Position numbers and translations under genes: made by a program. 64,000 bases of DNA from assembly GCF_013266735.1 (NCBI RefSeq), contig NZ_JABSNU010000003.1:310001-374000 (forward strand), read 5' to 3'. Shown one piece after another: positions 8,847-15,414 of this stretch. The DNA comes from Pedobacter foliorum. GTDB lineage: Bacteria; Bacteroidota; Bacteroidia; Sphingobacteriales; Sphingobacteriaceae. Under the pieces are notes generated by a model. That model was given only the letters and a program-made list of their open reading frames with translations. It searched no databases and was not told where the DNA came from. Position 1 is the stretch's first letter, and each line of letters begins with the position of its first letter.

Positions 8847-9933
8847 CGATTGGTTAGATATAGCAGTTTTAGAAGATTATCTTGATGGTAAGCTTGATGC
8901 AAAAACTATGAACAGGGTTGAGCGGGAAGCGCTCGAAGATCCTTTTGTGGCAGAAGCTCTGGCTGGGTTAAGTATGTCGCCTAAGCGATCTCTTGAATCT
9001 CTATCATTACTCCAAAAACAATTACACGATCGTGTTGCTGAGCATAATTCTACTAAGAAAGCAACAGTAATTACCTGGCAGCGTTTAAGTATTGCAGCTA
9101 CAGCGGCGGTGATATTTATCTCTGTTGGAATTATTTTCTGGATGAAACAGGTGAGCTATCAGGAGATGGCATCTAAACGACCTAAAAAGATTGATATAAA
9201 TATTGCCCCAAAAGCTAATGATGATACCGCAATTAAAAGTGCGGATGCAATAGCTGCTGTAAAAGCTAAAACTACTGAAAAAGCTGTTTCCGAAGTTGAT
9301 AAAGGAGCAATAGGAACTCAAGCCGCAGATCAAGTGCCCACAGAAATTGATAAGGCGATAAAGGACTTGAAAACTAATGCTTACGCAGCCAATTCAAAAG
9401 CAAGAGTGAGAAGTGTGTCTGCAGAAAGAGCAGATGCCAGGGCTACAGAAGCAATAACCGTATCGGCAGCTCCGGCAGCTGTAGCAAAAGAGGTAAGCGA
9501 TACGAATGCGAACCCAGCGGAAGAGGGAAAAGCATTGAATGAGGTTGCAGTTAGAGGCTTTCAGAAGCAAGATAAGAAAGCCGTTGTTGCTAGTGGTAAC
9601 GTGGTACCGGATGTTCCGGTTGCCAATGTAGAACAATTGCTGCAAGGTAAAGTAGCTGGGGTGAATATTGAAGCAGCTTCTGCTCCGGCGATAGGCTGGG
9701 CCGAATTTAAAGCATATCTGGAAAAGGAAAACCGTTTCAATAAAGAAGCTAAAATTGGTAAATCTGTAGAGCTTAAGTTTACTGTTAAGAACGGCAAGCC
9801 GAGAAATATTACCGTAGTAAACGGTATCAACGAGAAATATAATAAAGAAGCCATCCGCTTAATAACGGATGGCTCTAAATGGATTGTGCCTGAAACAGGA
9901 AATCCTAATGTATCTATTCTAATAGAATTCTAG
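8836..9933 (+). CDS. Anti-sigma-like membrane protein with SusC-plug fragment and TonB C-terminal-like domain
   Basis: This 365-residue protein starts at GTG 8836 (or the adjacent GTG 8839), inside the end of the sigma gene. The first 75 residues resemble an anti-sigma cytoplasmic domain (DWLDIAVLEDYLDGKLD). One membrane helix lies at about 84-103, followed by an Ala/Lys-rich periplasmic linker to about 228. Residues 233-277 copy the N-terminal plug signature of SusC receptors (LNEVAVRGFQKQDKK, then PVANVEQLLQGKVAGVN). Residues 286-365 resemble a TonB C-terminal domain (FKAYLEKENRFNKEAKIGK, ending VSILIEF). The architecture suggests it senses or contacts TonB-system proteins directly; that role is inference. 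Its stop shares the four bases CTAG with the stop of the convergent phosphate transporter gene. Confidence 0.8.
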   Translation: MVNNDWLDIAVLEDYLDGKLDAKTMNRVEREALEDPFVAEALAGLSMSPKRSLESLSLLQKQLHDRVAEHNSTKKATVITWQRLSIAATAAVIFISVGIIFWMKQVSYQEMASKRPKKIDINIAPKANDDTAIKSADAIAAVKAKTTEKAVSEVDKGAIGTQAADQVPTEIDKAIKDLKTNAYAANSKARVRSVSAERADARATEAITVSAAPAAVAKEVSDTNANPAEEGKALNEVAVRGFQKQDKKAVVASGNVVPDVPVANVEQLLQGKVAGVNIEAASAPAIGWAEFKAYLEKENRFNKEAKIGKSVELKFTVKNGKPRNITVVNGINEKYNKEAIRLITDGSKWIVPETGNPNVSILIEF

Positions 9934-10940
9934 AAAAACAAGTGTATTACGCCGTAAACAATTGCGGCTAATGTTGCAGATACAGGGATGGTTAAAACCC
10001 ATGCCCATAGTAAGCTAACTGTAACTCCCCAACGTACTGCTGATACCCTTTTTAATAAACCAACACCTACAATAGATCCTGTAATGGTGTGGGTTGTAGA
10101 AACTGGAATACCAAAATGCTCAGTAATACCCAAGGTTACCGCACCTGCAGATTCTGCAGCTACACCTTCAAAAGCATTTACTTTAGTGATTTTAGAACCC
10201 ATGGTTTTAACAATTTTCCAACCACCGCTCATGGTACCTAATGCAATTGCAGCGTAACAAGAAATTGGAACCCATTCAGGCATTGTATCTCCAGTTTTTA
10301 ACACGTTTGCAGCAACCATGGCAACATAAATAATACCCATTACTTTTTGAGCATCATTGCCGCCGTGGGTAAAGCTTAACGCAGCTGAAGAGATTAACTG
10401 TAATCTTTTAAACCATTTCTCGGCTACAGAAGGCCTTGCATTTTTAGATATATGTAAAATGATGATCGAGATAATAACTGAGATTACCATACCAATTACC
10501 GGTGCCAGAACTATAAAAGCAACAACTTTTAAAATTGGAGCCAGGTTAATTGCCGACATTACACTTGCACCTACAGTAGCAGCTTTTGCCATTCCGGCGC
10601 CAGCAAAACCACCAATTAAGGTATGCGAAGAACTTGAAGGGATACCAAACCACCAGGTAAAAAGATTCCAGGTAATAGCAGCAATAAGGCCTGCAAGAAT
10701 AACTTCAAGTGTAATAAAGTTCTCAACCACTGTTTTGGCTATAGTGTTAGCCACTTTATGATCTGTAAAGTAAAAGTAAGCAGCAAAGTTAAATACCGCT
10801 GCCCATAGCACTGCCTGAAAAGGAGAAAGCACTTTTGTAGAAACGATGGTAGCAATTGAATTTGCCGCATCGTGAAAGCCATTAATATAATCGAATCCTA
10901 TTGCCAGAACGATTACAACAACCAATAAGGTAGTTACCAT
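9930..10940 (-). CDS. PiT family inorganic phosphate transporter
   Basis: This 336-residue low-affinity phosphate permease of the PiT/PHO4 family has about ten membrane segments. The family signatures are present in both halves: FDYINGFHDAANSIATIVSTK near the N-terminus and LTHGGNDAQKVMG in the middle, with VSTTHTITGSIVGVG near the C-terminus. The gene follows the DUF47 protein by 11 bases, the standard pair in which the PhoU-like partner controls the transporter. A PhoR-like kinase gene lies just upstream of the pair. Its 3' end meets the convergent anti-sigma-like gene with a 4-base overlap of the stop codons. Confidence 0.95.
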   Translation of the reverse strand: MVTTLLVVVIVLAIGFDYINGFHDAANSIATIVSTKVLSPFQAVLWAAVFNFAAYFYFTDHKVANTIAKTVVENFITLEVILAGLIAAITWNLFTWWFGIPSSSSHTLIGGFAGAGMAKAATVGASVMSAINLAPILKVVAFIVLAPVIGMVISVIISIIILHISKNARPSVAEKWFKRLQLISSAALSFTHGGNDAQKVMGIIYVAMVAANVLKTGDTMPEWVPISCYAAIALGTMSGGWKIVKTMGSKITKVNAFEGVAAESAGAVTLGITEHFGIPVSTTHTITGSIVGVGLLKRVSAVRWGVTVSLLWAWVLTIPVSATLAAIVYGVIHLFF

Positions 10941-10951
10941 TTTTTGAAGGT

Positions 10952-11593
10952 TTAAGCGTTCTTTACCAAAATAGATTCCAGCACATTAGCCGCATCTTCA
11001 CATTTATCAGTAGCCATTTCAAGGGTTTGAAGAACCTCTTTTTGTTTGATCAATTCAATTGCGTTGGTTTCAAACTCAAACAAACGGGCAATTGCTAAAT
11101 TACAAACATAATCAGCCTGATTCTCGCCACTGTTGATCCTTACGCAGGCATCAGCGATAACACGAATATTTTTAAAACTTCTTAATTCTTTGATTGCTTT
11201 ATCTAAGTCGGTACACATTTCTACCAATAGTTCTGCAAGTTTGATCATTGCATCACCAATGTTTTTCACATTGTATAATTCAATGTTGCTTGCGGAAGCA
11301 TGGATGTAATCTGCGATATCATCAACAGCACTAGCCAATGCATGGATGTCTTCCCTGTCAAACGGAGTGATGAAATTTTTACTAAGCTCAAGAAAAATTG
11401 AGTGAGTAATATCATCACCTACGTGCTCTAAGCGTTCAACTTCCTTAATATATTCTTTTCTTTTTTCCATATCAGTTGCTGTTAAAGCAAGCAATAAGGC
11501 TTCAGAAATTTTCAATATATTACTTCCAGCTTGTTCAAATAGCGGTTGGAACTTTTTGTCTTTAGGGGTGAAGAACTTAAAAATACTATTCAT
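10952..11593 (-). CDS. DUF47 (PhoU-like) phosphate transport regulator
   Basis: This 213-residue, all-helical protein belongs to the DUF47 family related to PhoU. The conserved pattern includes EVERLEHVGDDITHSIFLEL near residue 50, FITPFDREDIHALASAVDDIADYI near 75-98 and CEDAANVLESILVKNA at the C-terminus. The ExxxD and DxxD pairs are the metal-binding positions of PhoU-type bundles. It is cotranscribed with the PiT permease directly downstream. Its promoter region carries a good TACTTTTG -7 box and an array of TTAACA repeats resembling a Pho box, suggesting induction by phosphate starvation. Confidence 0.93.
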   Translation of the reverse strand: MNSIFKFFTPKDKKFQPLFEQAGSNILKISEALLLALTATDMEKRKEYIKEVERLEHVGDDITHSIFLELSKNFITPFDREDIHALASAVDDIADYIHASASNIELYNVKNIGDAMIKLAELLVEMCTDLDKAIKELRSFKNIRVIADACVRINSGENQADYVCNLAIARLFEFETNAIELIKQKEVLQTLEMATDKCEDAANVLESILVKNA

Positions 11594-11611
11594 CTTTTAT
11601 AAAATATGATA

Positions 11612-11619
11612 CAAAAGTA
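11612..11619 (-). promoter_or_regulatory. Candidate -7 box (TACTTTTG) for DUF47-PiT operon
   Basis: On the minus strand this reads TACTTTTG, an exact TAnnTTTG match, 18 bases upstream of the DUF47 start. The region where a -33 element should lie is occupied by the TTAACA repeat array, as expected for an activator-dependent promoter. Confidence 0.5.
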
Positions 11620-11626
11620 TGAGTAC

Positions 11627-11654
11627 AATGTTAAGTTAATGTTAAGTGTTAAGT
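11627..11654 (-). promoter_or_regulatory. Pho-box-like array of three TTAACA repeats
   Basis: Read on the minus strand, the array contains TTAACA three times, with start-to-start spacings of 7 and 11 bases; the two proximal copies lie in an 11-base direct repeat (CTTAACATTAA, CTTAACATTGT). It sits immediately upstream of the -7 box of the DUF47-PiT operon. PhoB/PhoP-family regulators bind direct repeats with 11-base periodicity, and TTAACA matches the known Bacillus PhoP repeat core. The assignment to a Pho regulator in this organism is inference. Confidence 0.5.
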
Positions 11655-11677
11655 TTTTTTAACTAAGGTAATTATGG

Positions 11678-12718
11678 TTAGCCAACCTTTTGAAGTGTAA
11701 AGGCAAATGTGGTTCCAATCTGTAACGTGCTTCTTACAGAAATGATTTGCTGATGAGCTTCCAGGATGTGTTTTACGATAGCTAAACCAAGCCCCGTTCC
11801 ACCTTCTTCTCTTGATCTGTGCGAGTCAATTCTATAAAAACGCTCAAATAGGCGAGGCAGATGTTTCTCATCAATACCTATTCCATCATCAGTTACTTCA
11901 ATTAAATACTGGTCATGAAGCTCAAATATTTTTATTGCAGTTGAGCCTCCATGCTCTTTACCGTACTTAAGTGAATTCTGGATCAGGTTTATCATTACCT
12001 GTCTTATTTTTTCTCTATCAGCGTTTACAAAAGCCGGATGGGTGTATTTTTCTTTAAAAGACAAGGTTATCTCTCTGATTTTGGCTTTGTCTTCCAAAAC
12101 ATCCATTACCTCTTTTGCTAATAAAACAAAGTCAAACTTCTCGTAATTGATTGGAATTTCTCCGGTTTCTAATTTAGAGATTGAGTCGAGGTCATTTATT
12201 AAATAGCTTAATCTTTCAACATTTTTACCGGCCTTTTTTAAAAACTTTTCGGCCATTTCAGGATCGTCAACCAGGCAATCCTGTAAGGTGTCTATGTAGC
12301 CCTGTATAGCGAAAAGAGGTGTTTTAAATTCATGCGAAACATTAGAAAGGAATTCTCTTCTGAATTGTTCTTGTTTCTTTAAAACATCAATTTCACGTTT
12401 TTTTGCGCCGGCCCATTCTTTAACCTCTTGCTGTACATCATTAATTGGGTCGGAACTTACATATTCGCCTAATGCATCTTTAAGATCCTTACCTAATTTT
12501 AGGTTGTGGATCAACTTATATATAAGTACTATTTTAGAGTAAATGTATTTCTCGAGCAGGTAATAAAAAACAATAAAACATGTTAAAAAGGAAACGCCGA
12601 AAGACATCAGCATAAAGTACCAGCTATGCTGAAAGTAGAAATTTACAAGGCCTATTGACATACCAACAGCCAATGCTGCAATTAAAACTAATACACTTAA
12701 TTTCATTTTATTGTTCAA
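11678..12718 (-). CDS. PhoR-like sensor histidine kinase
   Basis: This 346-residue kinase has two membrane segments (about 8-28 and 34-54) with almost no periplasmic loop, then a dimerisation/phosphoacceptor helix and an ATPase domain. The H-box is FLSNVSHEFKTPLFAIQGY with His129. The N-box is NLIQNSLKYG, G1 is DDGIGID and G2 is GGTGLGLAIVKHIL, all intact. The lack of a sensor domain, and its place directly upstream of DUF47-PiT, match PhoR kinases, which sense phosphate through transporter and PhoU-type partners. No response regulator gene is adjacent, so its partner must be elsewhere. Confidence 0.88.
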   Translation of the reverse strand: MNNKMKLSVLVLIAALAVGMSIGLVNFYFQHSWYFMLMSFGVSFLTCFIVFYYLLEKYIYSKIVLIYKLIHNLKLGKDLKDALGEYVSSDPINDVQQEVKEWAGAKKREIDVLKKQEQFRREFLSNVSHEFKTPLFAIQGYIDTLQDCLVDDPEMAEKFLKKAGKNVERLSYLINDLDSISKLETGEIPINYEKFDFVLLAKEVMDVLEDKAKIREITLSFKEKYTHPAFVNADREKIRQVMINLIQNSLKYGKEHGGSTAIKIFELHDQYLIEVTDDGIGIDEKHLPRLFERFYRIDSHRSREEGGTGLGLAIVKHILEAHQQIISVRSTLQIGTTFAFTLQKVG

Positions 12719-12768
12719 ATTAACTGTAAGATAGAGCGCTTACAGGGTGCAGGCAATTTACAATTATT

Positions 12769-13416
12769 TTACTTTATTCCGTCCCATTCAGCATAAAACT
12801 GATCGAGGTATTCCTGCATGAAATTATGACGTTGCTGGGCGATATTTTTTCCAGAAGGAGTTTTCATTAAGTCCTTGAGTAAGAATAGTTTTTCGTAAAA
12901 ATGGTTAACGGTAGGTCCGGTACTATTTTTATATTCTTCTTTACTCATATTCAGGTTAGGCTTAATCTCGGGATCGTAAAGCACACGATTTTTATAGCCA
13001 CCATATGTAAAAGCGCGGGCAATCCCGATGGCGCCAATGGCATCAAGCCTGTCGGCATCCTGAACAATATCCAACTCTTTCGAATGAAAAGTAACAGTAC
13101 CTAAGCTAGCTTTGTAGCTTAGGTTTATAATAATCTGTTTTACGTGTTCAATGATTGTTGAATCGACATTGATACTTTTAAGGAAATCACCGGCTATACG
13201 CGGACCAATTTCCTCATCACCATTGTTAAATTTAGGATCAGCAATATCATGCAGCAAAGCAGCCAGTGCAACAATTAATTCATCGCCTTTTTCTTGGGCA
13301 TTAATTGTTAAGGCAGTTTTATAAACACGTTCAATATGGAACCAATCGTGTCCGGCTTCTGCACCTGCTAATGTTTCCTTAACAAATTGAATAGTTTTCT
13401 CAATTATCGGATTCAT
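12769..13416 (-). CDS. HD-domain metal-dependent phosphohydrolase
   Basis: I choose the ATG at 13416 (215 residues; MNPIIEKTIQFVKETL). The upstream ATG at 13482 would overlap the methyltransferase gene by about 60 bases and adds an unrelated peptide. The HD motif is present as HDWFHIERVYKTAL near residue 20 and LLHDIADPKF near 57. DADRLDAIGAIGIARAF supplies the later conserved Asp. The family (YpgQ/YedJ-like) includes nucleotide and small-phosphate hydrolases. The true substrate is unknown. It starts 4 bases downstream of the THUMP methyltransferase stop, so the two are co-translated. Confidence 0.88.
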   Translation of the reverse strand: MNPIIEKTIQFVKETLAGAEAGHDWFHIERVYKTALTINAQEKGDELIVALAALLHDIADPKFNNGDEEIGPRIAGDFLKSINVDSTIIEHVKQIIINLSYKASLGTVTFHSKELDIVQDADRLDAIGAIGIARAFTYGGYKNRVLYDPEIKPNLNMSKEEYKNSTGPTVNHFYEKLFLLKDLMKTPSGKNIAQQRHNFMQEYLDQFYAEWDGIK

Positions 13417-13420
13417 AGGC

Positions 13421-14608
13421 TTAGTCCTTAGTTGGTCTTTCGCCTTCAGGTCTTCTTGTACCGTCGTACAATTCATACTCAAGCATACGACAATCTAGTT
13501 TTCCGTTATAGAATTCTATTTTGCGGGTAGCTTTTAGTCCGATTTTTTTAGCAAGATCAGGGTTTCCTGTAAAGATGTATCCAAAATACCCTTTGCATTC
13601 TTGTTTCATAAAATCACCCATACGCTTGTAGGTTGATTCTAATTTAGAATGTACCCCTAAACGCTCACCATACTCCGGATTAAATACTACTACACCTTTG
13701 CCACCTTCTGGAACTTGTGTTTCAGCGAAATCACAAACTTCGAAAGTGATCATGGTATCTACACCTGCCGTTTTCGCATTTTTGCGACTTACATCTACTG
13801 CATCTTCAGAGATGTCGGTAGCGATAATCTGTAAGTCAACATTTTTTATTACCTGATCTTTTAAGATTCTTCTTTCATTAAAAAATACCTGCTCGTCGTA
13901 TCCTATGATGTGCATAAAGCCATAGTTCATACGAAATAAGCCTGGTCTGCGGTTTGTGGCAATTAAAGCGGCTTCGATGGCTAGTGTTCCTGAACCGCAC
14001 ATTGGGTTTACAAAAGGAGACTTTTGATCCCATTTTGTGCTCAATACTGTTGCGGCAGCAAGGGCTTCTAACATTGGTGCTTTACCCGGAATTTTACGAT
14101 AACCATGTTTGGCTAGCGTTTCGCCTGATGTATCAATAAATACATCTGCGTCGTTATCTTTCCAATATAAATGTACCACAGCTTTATTGGCATCAGAACC
14201 TGAATTAGGACGGATACCTTTTTTGTCTTTAATGCGATCAACTATTGCATCTTTTACTTTTAAATTAGCAAAAAGTGGAGTAGTAATAGTTGGGTTATCA
14301 ACATTTGAGGTTACAGAAAAATAACCTGAGAAATCAATTAATTCCTCCCATGGCATGTCAACCATTTCGCGGTAAAGCTCTTCCGGGTTTCCGGCTTTAA
14401 AGCTCTTTAAGCAGTATAAAATCTGGCTGGCGCACCTTAAATTCAAATTTAATCGAATACATTCAGACAAAGTGATGTCTAATTCTAGGCCCGTAGGGAA
14501 ATCCCTTACTACGTCATAGCCAAGGGCTTTAACTTCTTCTAGCAAATACGGCGACAGGCGCTTATTGCAGGTTATGATAACCTTACTTTTTGTGTGGAAA
14601 ACTTGCAT
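13421..14608 (-). CDS. THUMP-domain class I SAM-dependent RNA methyltransferase
   Basis: This 395-residue protein has an N-terminal ferredoxin-like/THUMP region (about 1-160) and a Rossmann methyltransferase domain (about 165-385). It resembles the N-terminal half of RlmL, which makes m2G in 23S rRNA, and the YpsC family. The SAM site reads NPMCGSGTLAIEAAL near residue 201. The catalytic motif is NPEYGERLG near 308 rather than the commoner NPPYGERL. It is probably a guanine-N2 methyltransferase; the exact rRNA position is not predicted. The start ATG at 14608 gives the expected N-terminus. Confidence 0.9.
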   Translation of the reverse strand: MQVFHTKSKVIITCNKRLSPYLLEEVKALGYDVVRDFPTGLELDITLSECIRLNLNLRCASQILYCLKSFKAGNPEELYREMVDMPWEELIDFSGYFSVTSNVDNPTITTPLFANLKVKDAIVDRIKDKKGIRPNSGSDANKAVVHLYWKDNDADVFIDTSGETLAKHGYRKIPGKAPMLEALAAATVLSTKWDQKSPFVNPMCGSGTLAIEAALIATNRRPGLFRMNYGFMHIIGYDEQVFFNERRILKDQVIKNVDLQIIATDISEDAVDVSRKNAKTAGVDTMITFEVCDFAETQVPEGGKGVVVFNPEYGERLGVHSKLESTYKRMGDFMKQECKGYFGYIFTGNPDLAKKIGLKATRKIEFYNGKLDCRMLEYELYDGTRRPEGERPTKD

Positions 14609-14680
14609 AATTAATTGTACGAAGTTATCAATAAAAATATAGAGATTTGAACTTCGTAGTAGAATAAAATAGTATTTGTT

Positions 14681-15046
14681 ATGGAATTAAAAGGAAAAGT
14701 GCATGAAATTGGTGCATTACAGCAGGTGAGTGAGACTTTTAAGAAACGCGACCTTATCATAGAATATGCAGAAAACCCTACCTATCCTGAATACATCAGG
14801 TTTGAGGCTTTACAAGATAAAACAGCTTTGTTTGATAGCTTAAAGCCAGGAGATGATGTAGAAGTAGCATTTAACTTACGTGGTCGTCCGTGGACTGATA
14901 AAGCCGGAAAAACATCTTATTTTAACAGTTTAGTAGTATGGCGTATTAATGCGTTAACAAATAGCGCAGCAGCATCTACTCCAGCATATGCTCCGCCTGC
15001 TGATTTAAGCAGCGCACCGGGCGAGGAAGATGATCTTCCTTTCTAA
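14681..15046 (+). CDS. DUF3127 domain-containing small protein
   Basis: This 121-residue protein begins MELKGKVHEIGALQQVSETFKK with the N-terminal DUF3127 core (about 1-90). The core carries a short OB-like pattern ending GRPWTDKAGKTSYFNSLVVWRI. The tail is Ala/Pro-rich and ends in the acidic EEDDLPF, very like the C-terminal tip of single-stranded DNA-binding proteins (DDDLPF). That tip makes a role in recruiting DNA-repair partners plausible, but it is not shown for this family. It is monocistronic and ends in a strong terminator. Confidence 0.85.
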   Translation: MELKGKVHEIGALQQVSETFKKRDLIIEYAENPTYPEYIRFEALQDKTALFDSLKPGDDVEVAFNLRGRPWTDKAGKTSYFNSLVVWRINALTNSAAASTPAYAPPADLSSAPGEEDDLPF

Positions 15047-15079
15047 AGATCTTTTTTAAATAAACAAATTGACCACCGT

Positions 15080-15109
15080 GCCGTCCTAAATTAGGGCGGC
15101 ATTTTTTTT
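15080..15109 (+). terminator. Intrinsic terminator after the DUF3127 gene
   Basis: A 9-bp stem (GCCGTCCTA / TAGGGCGGC with one G-U pair) and an AAT loop are followed by A and eight T. It ends the DUF3127 transcript 33 bases past its stop. Confidence 0.85.
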
Positions 15110-15110
15110 A

Positions 15111-15310
15111 ACATTGGTTTCGGTTTCGCCTCGGTTCCGACTGTATACCGGCTCGGGAATAATGAGGCTTTTCTGAGGGGTTTCTCAGGCTCTTCTCAGG
15201 CTAACGTGAGGTAAATCGCCTGAGTTGAGCCTGCGTAATACCTGGGCAAAACCTGGTTGATCCCGATCGGATTTCCCTCTGGATACTGTATGAAAGTGAC
15301 CGGTTTAATT
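15111..15310. other. GC-rich, repeat-bearing spacer without an ORF
   Basis: The spacer between the DUF3127 gene and the kinase operon runs 15047-15414. After the terminator it holds about 200 bases with near 52 percent GC (hand count over 15121-15300), well above the surroundings. It contains the adjacent direct repeat TTCTCAGGCT at 15182-15191 and 15193-15202. CTCAGGC at 15195-15201 can pair with GCCTGAG at 15218-15224, and further CTGAG/CTCAG fragments are present. No open frame with a plausible start is seen on either strand. It could be a structured RNA, a decayed repeat or an intergenic repeat family; I do not recognise it. Confidence 0.55.
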
Positions 15311-15353
15311 GCAGCAAGAAAAACTAAAATGTCTGGATGAAGTCTGATTCGAC

Positions 15354-15370
15354 TGTTAAAATTTGTTAAA
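15354..15370 (+). promoter_or_regulatory. Direct-repeat operator TGTTAAA-N3-TGTTAAA upstream of the kinase/regulator operon
   Basis: Two perfect TGTTAAA repeats (15354-15360, 15364-15370) with a 10-base period lie 45-61 bases before the kinase start. Two weaker copies (TGTTAAT at 15383, CGTTAAT at 15394, 11 bases apart) follow. The same element recurs at 21618-21644 and 24815-24831. OmpR-family regulators bind 10-11-base direct repeats, so autoregulation by the adjacent regulator is inferred. Confidence 0.6.
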
Positions 15371-15396
15371 TTAAAGCGTTTCTGTTAATGCTTCGT

Positions 15397-15404
15397 TAAT
15401 TTTG
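15397..15404 (+). promoter_or_regulatory. Candidate -7 box (TAATTTTG) for kinase/regulator operon
   Basis: This is an exact TAnnTTTG match ending 10 bases before the kinase ATG and just downstream of the direct-repeat operator. The implied leader is only a few bases long. Confidence 0.45.
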
Positions 15405-15414
15405 AATATTCAAT

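Noticed and set aside
15111..15310. GC-rich spacer as a remnant of a protein gene or insertion sequence
   Set aside because: Frames tried on the minus strand run up to about 40 codons without a start or recognisable peptide, and no terminal inverted repeats bracket the segment.
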